The notes beneath the pieces are model-generated. The model did not search any database. It was not told the origin of the DNA and saw only the letters and a program-made list of their open reading frames with translations. A stretch of 64,000 nucleotides of DNA from positions 186,001-250,000 of the forward strand of contig NZ_VWXI01000006.1 in NCBI RefSeq assembly GCF_011752525.1, given 5' to 3'. Shown piece after piece: positions 35,922 through 44,369 of this stretch. The DNA comes from Pantoea sp. Cy-639 (GTDB taxonomy: Bacteria > Pseudomonadota > Gammaproteobacteria > Pseudomonadales > Pseudomonadaceae). Position 1 is the first letter of the stretch. The number at the start of each line of letters is the position of its first letter. The position numbers and the translations under genes are program-made.

Positions 35922-36436
35922 GTCGGCTCCCCGTACAGGGCGATGTAGCACTGGCGCAGGCCCTGGGCGATGTACTGGCGCACGCGGGACACCGAGACGC
36001 CCAGGCGCTCGGCGATCTCGGCGTGGCCCAGGCCGTCCAGACGGTTGTGCAGGAAGGCGGCGCGGGCCTTGCTCGACAGTTTGCCGAGCAGGTGGTCGAT
36101 GGCCTTGAGGTCTTCGAGGATCAGTTGCTGGGTTTCCGGGGACGGGTGTTCGGCCTCGGGCAGCAGGGCCAGTTCCGCCAGGTAGGCCTGCTCGAGGGCG
36201 GCGCGGCGAAAATGGTCGAACAGCAGGCCCTTGGCGACGGCGACCAGGAATGCGCGGGGTTCGCGGGGGGCGTCCAGGCGGTCGCGGCCGAGCAGGCGCA
36301 CGAAGGTGTCCTGGCTCAGGTCCTCGGCGCGCTGGCGACAGGCGATGCTGCGCTGCAGCCAGGCCAGCAGCCAGCCGCGATGGTCGCGGTACAGCGCGCC
36401 GACCAGGGCGGCATGTGGACTGTGCACGGAGCTCAA
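35918..36436 (-). CDS. ECF sigma-70 factor, FecI family
   Basis: 172-aa iron-starvation sigma factor. Region 2 has RAEDLSQDTFVRLL and PRAFLVAVAKGLLFDHFRR. Region 4 is a helix-turn-helix, HAEIAERLGVSVSRVRQYIAQG. It should direct transcription of the downstream receptor operon when FecR receives the siderophore signal. A Fur-like A/T-rich site (36465-36483) lies just upstream, so iron repression is expected. Confidence 0.94.
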   Translation of the reverse strand: MSSVHSPHAALVGALYRDHRGWLLAWLQRSIACRQRAEDLSQDTFVRLLGRDRLDAPREPRAFLVAVAKGLLFDHFRRAALEQAYLAELALLPEAEHPSPETQQLILEDLKAIDHLLGKLSSKARAAFLHNRLDGLGHAEIAERLGVSVSRVRQYIAQGLRQCYIALYGEPT

Positions 36437-36464
36437 GGAGCGTCCCCCGAAAAGAATGCGTTAA

Positions 36465-36483
36465 CTAACGATAATTATTCGCG
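36465..36483. promoter_or_regulatory. Possible Fur box upstream of fecI-type sigma
   Basis: A/T-rich segment CTAACGATAATTATTCGCG with the palindromic core ATAATTAT, about 30 bp upstream of the sigma start. It partly matches the GATAATGATAATCATTATC consensus. Weak match; context supports it. Confidence 0.45.
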
Positions 36484-36558
36484 ATTGTGGCAGAGGCCGG
36501 GTGGGGGCGCAATTGACGCTTATCGGAATGCCATCAGGTGATGGCCCGCTCGCGGGCA

Positions 36559-36607
36559 AGGCCAGTATCGGCAGAAATGCCGTGGGGGTATTGCCGACTG
36601 CTGGCCT
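36559..36607 (-). terminator. Possible terminator after the exonuclease gene
   Basis: Interrupted stem: AGGCCAG/CTGGCCT (36559-36565, 36601-36607) and TCGGCA/TGCCGA (36568-36573, 36592-36597). It starts 9 bp past the stop on the minus strand. No U-tract. Confidence 0.4.
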
Positions 36608-36615
36608 GGAAGGGC

Positions 36616-37326
36616 TCAGAATCCCTGGCTCTGGGCCTTGCGCCGGTGCCATTGCTTGAGCCGTTGCTCGAGCTGCAGTGGGCTGTCCAGCTGCTGGCGG
36701 CGGGCCTGGCTGAACAGGATCAGTGCCAGTTCCGCAGTGACCTGGGCATCGGCGCTGGCATGGTGGCGGCTTTGCACCTCCAGGCCGAAGCGGGCGATCC
36801 AGTCGTCCAGTCCGGCTTCGCGCAGCACGGTGTCGGGGTTGAGCATCGGCGCCAGTTCGGCGACGTCGAGGAATGCATGCTGCAGGCGCAGGCCCAGGCT
36901 GTCCTTGAGGGCGCGTGCCAGCATGCGCTGGTCGAACGGCGCATGGAAGGCCAGTACCGGGCTGTCGCCGATGAAGTCCATCAGGTCGAGCAGGGCCTGG
37001 GCCGGGTCGCAGCCGGCGGCCAGGGCACTGGGGCCGAGGCCGTGGATCAGCACGCTGGCATTGGTCTTCTGCTGTGGCCGGTGCAGGGTGCGTTCGAATG
37101 GGCGGCCGAGATCGATGGCGCCGTCTTCGATGGCTACAGCGCCGATCGACAGCACCTGGTCGCGATTGAGGTTCAGGCCGCTGGTCTCGAGGTCCAGCAC
37201 CACCCAGCGCTGCTCGCGCAGGGTGCACACGCCCAGGGGCGACGGGGTCGGCAGGCTGGCGAGGCGCTGGCGCAGTTCGCCATCGAGCTCGGGCGCTGGT
37301 GGGCGTAGCCAGGCGAACAGCTTCAC
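36616..37326 (-). CDS. 3'-5' exonuclease, DnaQ / DNA polymerase III epsilon-like
   Basis: 236-aa DEDD-family exonuclease from a GTG start at 37326 that overlaps the previous stop (GTGA). ExoI motif VVLDLETSGLNLNRDQVLSIG supplies the two acidic residues. ExoII is AFHAPFDQRML. ExoIII is HHASADAQVTAELAL (H-x4-D). The 5' part of the same frame, upstream of 37326, is not coding. The gene is always coupled to the cNMP/CBS/DUF294 protein in related genomes, as far as I recall. It may trim nucleic acid or act in signalling nucleotide turnover; it is not the replicative epsilon, which is dnaQ. Confidence 0.9.
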   Translation of the reverse strand: MKLFAWLRPPAPELDGELRQRLASLPTPSPLGVCTLREQRWVVLDLETSGLNLNRDQVLSIGAVAIEDGAIDLGRPFERTLHRPQQKTNASVLIHGLGPSALAAGCDPAQALLDLMDFIGDSPVLAFHAPFDQRMLARALKDSLGLRLQHAFLDVAELAPMLNPDTVLREAGLDDWIARFGLEVQSRHHASADAQVTAELALILFSQARRQQLDSPLQLEQRLKQWHRRKAQSQGF

Positions 37327-39260
37327 AACTGGTACCGCAGCGCCAGGCTGCTTTGCAGGCGCTGGGCCTGGCGCAGGGACTCGCGCAGGATGCGTCGGTC
37401 CAGGTGATTGAGGCTGTCCGGGTCGAGCCGGTTGGAATAGGGCAGGTTGTCGCGGGTCTGGCGTTGGTGCTGTTGCATGCGGGTCTGCTGGATGAAGTGA
37501 TAGGCCTCTTCGTAGGCGGCGCCGTCCAGGGGCTCGATGACGCCCTTGTCCACCAGCTGGCGCAGACGTTCGAGGGTGTTGCAGGCCTGGATGCCGTTGG
37601 CCAGGGCCAGCAGGCGGGCACCGTCGACGAAGGGGGTCAGGCCCTGGACCTTGAGGTCGAGGGTGGCGGCCTTGTCGTCGCCCTGGCGGGTCAGCACGAA
37701 CTCGCGCAGGCGTCCTACCGGCGGGCGCTGGCGCAGCGCGTTGTCGGCCATCATGCGCTGGAACAGGCGGTTGTCGGCGATCTGCTCGAGCAGGCCTTGA
37801 CGCAGCTGCTCGCAGCCCTGCTCGTCGCCCCAGACCACACGCAGGTCGAAATAGATGCTCGAGCCCAGCAGGTTCTCCGGGCTGGCCTCGCGAACGAAGC
37901 CAGCGAAGCGCCTGGCCCACTCGCTGCGCGACAGGCACTGCTCGGGGTTGCCGGCCATGACGTTGCCCTTGCACAGGGTAAAGCCGCACTGGGCCAGGTG
38001 GTGATTGATCTGCTGGGCCAGCGGTAGCAGCTTGGCGCGAATGGCCTCGGCCTCGGCGCTGTCCCGGGCTTCGAAGAGGATGCCGTTGTCCTGGTCGGTA
38101 TGCAGGGTCTGCTCGCGTCGGCCTTCGCTGCCGAAGCACAGCCAGCTGAACGGTACGCCCGGGTCGCCGCGCTCGGCGATGGCCAGCTCGATCACCCGGC
38201 ACACGGTGTGGTCGTTGAGCAGGGTGATGATCTGGGTGATCTGGGTGGACGATGCACCGTGGGCGAGCATGCGCTCGACCAGTTGGCCGATCTCGCCGCG
38301 CAGCGACACCAGGGTGTCCAGCCGCGGGGCGCTGCGGATGGTGCGCGCCAGGTGCACCAGGTCGACCCGTTGCAGGGAGAACAGGTCGCGTTCGGAGATC
38401 ACCCCGCACAGGCGCTGGTTCTCCACCAGGCAGACATGGGCGATGTGCCGCCCGGTCATCGCCATGGCGGCGTCGAAGGCACTGGCCTGGGGGTTGAGGT
38501 GGAACGGCCTGGCGGTCATGTAGCGCTCGATCGGCGCGGTCAGCTCGGCGCTGGGGTCGGCCACCACCTGGCGCAGGTCGCGCAGGGTGAAGATGCCGAT
38601 GGGGAAGCGCTGGCCATCGATCACCACGATGCTGCCGACCTGCTGCTCGTGCATCAGCCGTACCGCTTCGCGCAGCGGCGTGTCTGGCGGGCACACCACC
38701 GGGTGGCGCAGGGCCAGTTCGCCAAGCGGGGTATTGAGCGAGTACTGGGTGCCGAGGGTCTCCACCGCGCGCTGGCGCACCTGGCGATTGACCTGGTCGA
38801 GCAGGCTGCTGACGCCACGCAGGGCAAAGTCGCGGAACGGTTCGGACATGGAGAACAGGCGGATGAACGCGGCCTTGTTCAACTGCAGGCAGAAGGTGTC
38901 CTCGCCTGCCAGGTGTTCGGTGCGCGTGGCCCGCTCGCCCAGCAGCGCAGCCAGCGGGAAGCATTCGCCGCTGGTGATCTCGAAGGTGGTTTCGGTGCCT
39001 GGGCGGGTGACGTGCTGACGCTCGCCGACCACCCGGCCCTGCTTGACGATGTAGAAATGTTCGACCGGCCCGTCGGCGGGCTTGATGATGCTTTCGCCGC
39101 CCGCGTAGAAACGCAGCTGGCACTGCTCCACCAGGTAGGCCAGGTGGCTGAGTTCCATCTGATTGAACGGCGGGAAGCGCTGCAGGAACTGCAAGGTGCC
39201 CTGGATGTTCTGCTGCACTGCTGTTCTGCCCGCCTGGCTGTAGGCGTCCTTTTTGCTCAT
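37323..39260 (-). CDS. cNMP-binding / CBS-pair / DUF294 putative nucleotidyltransferase
   Basis: 645-aa regulatory protein. Cyclic-nucleotide-binding-like domain (~25-145: LRFYAGGESIIKPADGPVEHFYIVKQG). CBS pair (~165-290: VCPPDTPLREAVRLMHEQ; VIDGQRFPIGIFTLRDL). DUF294 nucleotidyltransferase with FGSEGRREQTLHTDQDNG (~378), which keeps the G-S...D-x-D metal motif of Pol beta-like transferases. The C-terminal DUF294_C is helical. It resembles the N-terminal half of GlnD-like enzymes but lacks HD and ACT domains. The ligand and target are unknown. It is coupled to the downstream exonuclease gene by GTGA overlap. Confidence 0.88.
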   Translation of the reverse strand: MSKKDAYSQAGRTAVQQNIQGTLQFLQRFPPFNQMELSHLAYLVEQCQLRFYAGGESIIKPADGPVEHFYIVKQGRVVGERQHVTRPGTETTFEITSGECFPLAALLGERATRTEHLAGEDTFCLQLNKAAFIRLFSMSEPFRDFALRGVSSLLDQVNRQVRQRAVETLGTQYSLNTPLGELALRHPVVCPPDTPLREAVRLMHEQQVGSIVVIDGQRFPIGIFTLRDLRQVVADPSAELTAPIERYMTARPFHLNPQASAFDAAMAMTGRHIAHVCLVENQRLCGVISERDLFSLQRVDLVHLARTIRSAPRLDTLVSLRGEIGQLVERMLAHGASSTQITQIITLLNDHTVCRVIELAIAERGDPGVPFSWLCFGSEGRREQTLHTDQDNGILFEARDSAEAEAIRAKLLPLAQQINHHLAQCGFTLCKGNVMAGNPEQCLSRSEWARRFAGFVREASPENLLGSSIYFDLRVVWGDEQGCEQLRQGLLEQIADNRLFQRMMADNALRQRPPVGRLREFVLTRQGDDKAATLDLKVQGLTPFVDGARLLALANGIQACNTLERLRQLVDKGVIEPLDGAAYEEAYHFIQQTRMQQHQRQTRDNLPYSNRLDPDSLNHLDRRILRESLRQAQRLQSSLALRYQL

Positions 39261-39472
39261 GAAGCTGACCGTATCGCTACGCCGAACTATATATATCTAT
39301 CTATAGGGCTCGGCTTTGTTGTTCTCGACCTCCATGGTCGGCTGGCGGCCGGGTGGTGCCCATTGGACGTAAGTCTAGAATCACGGCTGCCGAGGATCCG
39401 ACGAAAGGCGGGTCGGCTAGCGCGGGTTTTGCGGTCGTATCGAGTGAGCGGGATTTTTCTGACGAGAGCACC

Positions 39473-39922
39473 ATGGCTGAGCATGACGGGATTTTGAGTG
39501 ACGCCGAGCGCGAGGCGTTGGCCATGGTTTCCGACCTTCCTGCGTCGAAGCAACTGGTGCTGGTGGTGGACGACAACCCAGTCAACAGCCTGGCGTTGTG
39601 TCGCTACCTGAAGAGCAAGGGGGTCGAGGCGGTGAGCGCCGATGGTGGCGACGCTGCCATGGACGTGCTGGAGCGCGAGCCACGGGTGGGCCTGATGATC
39701 ACCGACTTGCGCATGCAACCCATGGACGGCCTTGAGCTGATTCAGTGGGTACACCGTTCGGGATGGGCAGCGTTGCCGATCATCGTTGTGTCGGGCGACA
39801 CCGATGTGGAGGAGGCGGTGGACGTGATGCACCTGGGGGTGGTGGATTTTCTGCTCAAACCGGTGGATCTGGACCGGTTGATGGTGCATGTGCGGTACGT
39901 GTTGAGGATGGATCAGGGCTGA
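39473..39922 (+). CDS. Stand-alone response regulator receiver protein
   Basis: 149-aa protein from the ATG at 39473, which best fits the receiver domain; the frame is open to 39353. A short acidic N-terminal extension is followed by one REC domain. The acidic pair is VVDDNPVN, the phosphoacceptor Asp is in LMITDLRMQPMDGLEL, the Thr/Ser switch is IIVVSGDTD and the Lys is in FLLKPVD. There is no output domain, so it must act by protein contact. No histidine kinase lies beside it. It is divergent from the DUF294 gene. Confidence 0.85.
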   Translation: MAEHDGILSDAEREALAMVSDLPASKQLVLVVDDNPVNSLALCRYLKSKGVEAVSADGGDAAMDVLEREPRVGLMITDLRMQPMDGLELIQWVHRSGWAALPIIVVSGDTDVEEAVDVMHLGVVDFLLKPVDLDRLMVHVRYVLRMDQG

Positions 39923-39931
39923 AAATGATCG

Positions 39932-39971
39932 CGGGGCCAGCCCGCTCCCACGTGGGAGCGGGCTGGCCCCG
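39932..39971. repeat. 40-bp perfect palindrome between convergent genes
   Basis: Two 20-bp arms (39932-39951 and 39952-39971) are exact reverse complements with no spacer, built from the REP core AGCCCGCTCCCAC. It lies in the 64-bp gap between the response regulator and glcB, so it can terminate both transcripts. Confidence 0.85.
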
Positions 39972-39986
39972 ATGTGTTGCTGCGGC

Positions 39987-42164
39987 TTACAACCCGTTGC
40001 GCGCCTTGAACTCGCGACGACGGCGGTGCAGGACCGGCTCGGTGTAGCCGTTCGGCTGCTTGGCGCCTTCGATCACCAACTCGACAGCCGCCTGGAACGC
40101 GATGTTGTCATCGAAGTTCGGCGCCATCGGCCGGTACTGGGCGTCGCCGGCGTTCTGCGTGTCGACCACCGCGGCCATGCGCTTGAGACTTTCCAGCACC
40201 TGGTCCTGGGTGACGACGCCGTGGCGCAGCCAGTTGGCCAGCAATTGGGCCGAGATACGCAGGGTGGCGCGGTCTTCCATCAGGCCGACATCGTTGATGT
40301 CCGGCACCTTCGAGCAACCCACGCCCTGGTCGATCCAGCGCACCACGTAGCCGAGGATGCCCTGGGCGTTGTTGTCCAGCTCGTTGCGGATCTCGTCGGC
40401 CGACCAGTTGGTGTTGGCGGCCAGCGGGATGGTCAGGATGTCGTCGACCGAAGCCGGCGTGCGCGACGCCAGTTCGCGCTGACGGGCCTGCACGTCGACC
40501 TTGTGGTAGTGCAGGGCGTGCAGGGTGGCGGCGGTCGGCGACGGCACCCAGGCGGTGTTGGCGCCGGCCAGCGGGTGGGCGATCTTCTGCTCGAGCATGG
40601 CGGCCATCAGGTCAGGCATGGCCCACATGCCCTTGCCGATCTGCGCGCGGCCTTGCAGGCCGGTAGCCAGGCCGACGTCGACGTTGTTGTTCTCGTAGGC
40701 GCCGATCCACTTCTCGTTCTTCATGGCGCCCTTGCGCACCACGGCGCCGGCTTCCATGGAGGTGTGGATCTCGTCACCAGTGCGGTCGAGGAAGCCGGTG
40801 TTGATGAACACCACGCGCTCGGCGGCGGCCTTGATGCAGGACTTGAGGTTGACCGTGGTGCGGCGCTCCTCGTCCATGATGCCGACCTTGACGGTGTTGC
40901 GCGGCATGCCCAGCAGGTCCTCGACGCGGCTGAAGATCTCGGCGGCGAACGCCACCTCTTCCGGTCCGTGCATCTTCGGCTTGACGATGTATACGCTGGC
41001 GCTGCGGGTGTTCTTGCGGCTGGTGTTGCCGTTGAGGTTGTGCAGGGCGATCAGGTTGGTGAACAGACCGTCCTGGATGCCTTCGGGGATCTCGTTGCCT
41101 TGTGCGTCGAGGATCGCCGGGTTGGTCATCAGGTGACCGACGTTGCGCACGAACAGCAGCGAGCGGCCGTGCAGGGTGACGCTGCCGCCGTTGGGCGCGG
41201 CGTATTCGCGGTCCGGATTCATGGTGCGGGTGAAGGTCTTGCCGCCTTTGGTCACGCTCTCGGCCAGGTCGCCTTTCATCAGGCCCAGCCAGTTGCGGTA
41301 GACGATCACCTTGTCGTCGGCGTCGACGGCGGCGACCGAGTCTTCGCAGTCCATGATGGTGGTCAGCGCCGACTCCATCAGGATGTCCTTCACGCCGGCG
41401 GCGTCGGTGCTGCCGACCGGGGTGCTGGCGTCGACCTGGATCTCGAAGTGCAGGCCGTTGTGCTTGAGCAGCACGGCGGTCGGGGCCTTGGCGTCGCCAT
41501 GGAAGCCGATCAGCTGGGCGTCATCGCGCAGGCCGCTGTTGCTGCCGCCCTTGAGGGCGACGACCAGCTTGCCGGCTTCGATGCGATAGCCGGTGGAGTC
41601 GACGTGGGAGCCGGCGGCCAGTGGCGCGGCCTGGTCGAGGAAGGCGCGGGCGAAGGCGATGACCTTGTCGCCGCGCACCTTGTTGTAGCCCTGGCCTTTC
41701 TCGGCGCCACCCTCATCGCTGATGGCGTCGGTGCCGTACAGTGCATCGTACAGCGAGCCCCAGCGGGCGTTGGCGGCGTTCAGGGCGAAGCGTGCGTTCA
41801 TCACCGGCACCACCAGCTGCGGGCCGGCCATGTGGGCGATTTCTTCGTCGACGTTTTGCGTGGTGGCCTGGAAGTCGTCGGCCGCTGGCAGCAGGTAGCC
41901 GATCTCCTGGAGGAAAGCCTTGTAGGCCACAGCGTCGTGGGCCTGGCCCTGGCGCGCCTGGTGCCAGGCGTCGATCCGGGCCTGCAGCTCGTCGCGCTTG
42001 GCGAGCAGGGCTTTGTTCTTGGGGGCGAGGTCGTTGATGATCTTCTCTGCCCCGGCCCAGAACGCATCGGCCTTGATGCCGGTTCCAGGGATCGCTTCGT
42101 CGTTGACGAAGTCGTACAGGGCCTTGGCGACCTGAAGGCCACCGACTTGAACGTATCCAGTCAT
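39987..42164 (-). CDS. glcB: Malate synthase G
   Basis: Condenses glyoxylate and acetyl-CoA to malate, the second step of the glyoxylate shunt. 725 aa from the ATG at 42164, the normal length of isoform G. Motifs seen: [22 protein letters not shown] (catalytic region), [10 protein letters not shown], the MHGPEEVAF segment, and [17 protein letters not shown] near the C-terminal half. Monocistronic. A TGTAGT-N14-ACTACA repeat lies about 190 bp upstream of the start, which may link it to the same regulator as aceE. Confidence 0.96.
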   Translation of the reverse strand: MTGYVQVGGLQVAKALYDFVNDEAIPGTGIKADAFWAGAEKIINDLAPKNKALLAKRDELQARIDAWHQARQGQAHDAVAYKAFLQEIGYLLPAADDFQATTQNVDEEIAHMAGPQLVVPVMNARFALNAANARWGSLYDALYGTDAISDEGGAEKGQGYNKVRGDKVIAFARAFLDQAAPLAAGSHVDSTGYRIEAGKLVVALKGGSNSGLRDDAQLIGFHGDAKAPTAVLLKHNGLHFEIQVDASTPVGSTDAAGVKDILMESALTTIMDCEDSVAAVDADDKVIVYRNWLGLMKGDLAESVTKGGKTFTRTMNPDREYAAPNGGSVTLHGRSLLFVRNVGHLMTNPAILDAQGNEIPEGIQDGLFTNLIALHNLNGNTSRKNTRSASVYIVKPKMHGPEEVAFAAEIFSRVEDLLGMPRNTVKVGIMDEERRTTVNLKSCIKAAAERVVFINTGFLDRTGDEIHTSMEAGAVVRKGAMKNEKWIGAYENNNVDVGLATGLQGRAQIGKGMWAMPDLMAAMLEQKIAHPLAGANTAWVPSPTAATLHALHYHKVDVQARQRELASRTPASVDDILTIPLAANTNWSADEIRNELDNNAQGILGYVVRWIDQGVGCSKVPDINDVGLMEDRATLRISAQLLANWLRHGVVTQDQVLESLKRMAAVVDTQNAGDAQYRPMAPNFDDNIAFQAAVELVIEGAKQPNGYTEPVLHRRRREFKARNGL

Positions 42165-42351
42165 TGCTTGCCTCACCTCTGCTCAGCTATTTCGCTTTCG
42201 CTCTTCTGTATTAAGCCTGTAGCGCTTCTCTAAACACGGCACCAGTGCTTGCCCTCGTCGTCCGAGCGCGGCTGGGTGCGGCTCGCCAGGCAGGCCGGCG
42301 GGCGGTTGGCGTATTTTCACAGGCGCCTTGGCAGACATCGAAACGACGTTT

Positions 42352-42377
42352 TGTAGTCCGCGTCGACGCATACTACA
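42352..42377. promoter_or_regulatory. RccR-type half-site pair upstream of glcB (long spacer)
   Basis: TGTAGT (42352-42357) and ACTACA (42372-42377) are perfect inverted half-sites separated by 14 nt, in the 458-bp glcB/gcvR divergent region. The half-sites are identical to those before aceE, where the spacer is only 3 nt. Co-control of the two genes by RccR is known in Pseudomonas; assignment of this site is inferred. Nothing else in this region was recognised, apart from a TATACT-like -10 at 42557 for gcvR. Confidence 0.55.
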
Positions 42378-42622
42378 TGAAGCAGCAGGCAGGTAAACAT
42401 CGGACTCAAAGCGCCGTTCTGCGACCAGCTGGTCGCATAGGGTCACGCTGGGAGACGGTATGTTCGCAAAAAACAGGTGGATTGTTCCAGATAAATCTTG
42501 AAACAGTACACGATTGGTTGGTCCGACTGTCCTGCGGCAGGTTGCCGCGCCTTGCCTATACTGATTCGACTGCCGATTCACGGTCGTTGGCGACGGCCAT
42601 CAGCGAACAGAAGGAGTGGCCC

Positions 42623-43141
42623 GTGGACCATCTGGTACTCACCGTGATCGCCCCCGACAAAGCCGGGCAGGTCGAACGTATCGCCCAGTGCATCGCCGAA
42701 CACAACGGCAACTGGCTGGAGAGCCGCATGTCGCGCATGGCCGGGCAGTTCGCCGGCATCCTGCGGGTGGCGGTGCCTGCGGAAAACTACGCCGAGCTGG
42801 TGGAGTCGCTGCAGCAATTGGCCAGCCACGGTATCCGCGTACTGATCGCCGAGAGTGGCATCGAGCCGTCCTGCACCTGGAAACCGATTGCCATGGAACT
42901 GGTGGGGAACGACCGGCCGGGCATCGTCCGTGATATCACCCGGTTGCTGGCCGAGCAAGGGGTGAACCTCGAGCGTTTCACCACCGACGTGCGCCCGGCG
43001 CCGATGAGCAGCGAGCCGTTGTTCCATGCCGATGCCTTGCTGGCCTTGCCGTTGACCTTGTCGCTGGATGATTTGCAGGCGCGTCTGGAAAGCCTGGCCG
43101 ATGACCTGATGGTGGAGTTGTGGCTGCGCCCGGAGGAGTGA
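42623..43141 (+). CDS. Glycine cleavage system transcriptional repressor, GcvR-type ACT protein
   Basis: 172-aa protein from a GTG start at 42623, with AAGGAG 6 bp upstream. Two ACT domains are seen: VLTVIAPDKAGQVERIAQCI at the N-terminus and MELVGNDRPGIVRDITRLLA from ~91. This is the GcvR layout, a glycine-binding protein that in E. coli antagonises GcvA. Here it is not beside gcv genes and may serve a broader amino-acid-sensing role. It is divergent from glcB, the gene that consumes glyoxylate. Confidence 0.85.
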   Translation: MDHLVLTVIAPDKAGQVERIAQCIAEHNGNWLESRMSRMAGQFAGILRVAVPAENYAELVESLQQLASHGIRVLIAESGIEPSCTWKPIAMELVGNDRPGIVRDITRLLAEQGVNLERFTTDVRPAPMSSEPLFHADALLALPLTLSLDDLQARLESLADDLMVELWLRPEE

Positions 43142-43206
43142 TCCGAAATTGTCCAGGTCTGTTCGCCGCGGCAGCCTTGCTGGCGAAGTGCGCGGCTCTG
43201 CACGGG

Positions 43207-43354
43207 TTATCCAAATTTAGCGGGGACGGCCCTGTGGATAACCTGGGGGCGTTGCGCTACAGCCCAGTGTAGACGGGGCTTTGCGCCGCTTGAGCAAAAA
43301 ATGTCCAGTTATCAGTAGCTTGTGCACAAACGCCGGGGAAGAGGGTGTGGATAA
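43207..43354. promoter_or_regulatory. Cluster of DnaA-box sequences between gcvR and rarD
   Basis: Two exact DnaA 9-mers (TGTGGATAA at 43233-43241 and 43346-43354) and one single-mismatch copy on the other strand (TTATCCAAA, 43207-43215) lie within about 150 bp of non-coding DNA. Real binding is not shown. Confidence 0.45.
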
Positions 43355-43373
43355 CCTCTGGAGAGGTTGCTGA

Positions 43374-43421
43374 AGGCCACGAATGACGTGGCCTCCAGTC
43401 AGCTGATCATTTTATGATCAG
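43374..43421. terminator. Two hairpins at the rarD 3' end
   Basis: AGGCCAC/GTGGCCT (43374-43380, 43388-43394) and CTGATCAT-TTT-ATGATCAG (43403-43421). The second contains the rarD stop codon. They could end both convergent genes, gcvR and rarD. Confidence 0.5.
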
Positions 43422-44305
43422 GCGCGCTTGCGCAGTGACAGCCAGGCATCGACGCTATACACCGCCAACCCCGCCCAGATGAAGGCAAAAGCCACCAGGG
43501 TGCTGGACGACAAGTGCTCGTTGAACAGCAGTACCGCCTGCAGCAGTACCAGGGTCGGCGCCAGGTACTGCAGGAAGCCCAGGGTGGTATAGGGCAGGTG
43601 GCGTGCGGCGGCGTTGAAGCACACTAGCGGCACCAGGGTCACCGGGCCGGCCGCCATCAGCCACAACGCTTCGTTGCTGCTGAAGAAGTCCAGGCTGGCG
43701 CTGCTGGCGGTTGGGTGCAACAGCAGCCAACCGATGGCCAGTGGCACCAGCATCCAGGTCTCGACCACCAGCCCAGGCAGCGCCGCTACCGGCGCCTGCT
43801 TGCGGATCAGCCCATAGAAGCCGAACGACAGCGCCAGGGCCAGCGACACCCACGGCAGGCTGCCGACTTGCCATACCTGTTGCGCCACCCCCAGTGCTGC
43901 CAGCATCACCGCCAGCCATTGCAGGCGCCGCAGGCGCTCGCCGAGCAGCAGCATGCCCAGCAGCACGTTGATCAGCGGGTTGATGTAGTAGCCCAGGCTG
44001 GCTTCGAGCATGCGGCCGTTGTTCACCGCCCACACGTAGGTCAGCCAGTTGCCGGCGATCAGTGCGCCGCTGAGCGCCAGGATCGCCAGGCGTCGCGGGT
44101 TCTCGTGCAGCTCGCGCCACCAGCCGGGATGCTTCCACACCAGCAGCAGGAGCGAGCCGAACAGTGCCGACCAGAGCACCCGGTGGACGATGATCTCCAC
44201 GGCCGGGACGCTCTGGATGGCTTTGAAGTAAATGGGGAACAGGCCCCAGATGATGTAGGCGCCGAGGCCCAGGATGTACCCGCGGCGCGGGTTGGCGGCG
44301 TGCAT
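43418..44305 (-). CDS. rarD: EamA-family transporter RarD
   Basis: 295-aa integral membrane protein of the drug/metabolite transporter superfamily. About ten hydrophobic segments are seen, in two EamA halves. The RarD signature is present: GYILGLGAYIIWGLFPIYFKAI at the start, then VPAVEIIVHRVLWSALFG, and LLGNWLTYVWAVN-type helices (here LIAGNWLTYVWAVNNGRMLEASLGYYINPL). The substrate is unknown; the chloramphenicol-resistance name comes from overexpression. Monocistronic. Confidence 0.92.
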   Translation of the reverse strand: MHAANPRRGYILGLGAYIIWGLFPIYFKAIQSVPAVEIIVHRVLWSALFGSLLLLVWKHPGWWRELHENPRRLAILALSGALIAGNWLTYVWAVNNGRMLEASLGYYINPLINVLLGMLLLGERLRRLQWLAVMLAALGVAQQVWQVGSLPWVSLALALSFGFYGLIRKQAPVAALPGLVVETWMLVPLAIGWLLLHPTASSASLDFFSSNEALWLMAAGPVTLVPLVCFNAAARHLPYTTLGFLQYLAPTLVLLQAVLLFNEHLSSSTLVAFAFIWAGLAVYSVDAWLSLRKRA

Positions 44306-44369
44306 GCAGAATCCTTGCTTAGGTAGCTAAATGAAGCGACGCCTATTGTAGACAGAGCGTGGCGCGCTT

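Noticed and set aside
37327..39123. The upstream ~600 codons of the frame that ends as the DnaQ-like exonuclease
   Set aside because: They are the shifted-frame shadow of the cNMP/CBS/DUF294 gene. Only the part from the GTG at 37326 has exonuclease motifs.
42183..42581. A 132-codon minus-strand frame in the glcB/gcvR gap
   Set aside because: Arg/Pro-rich translation with no family signature; it runs through the proposed operator and overlaps the promoter regions of two real genes.
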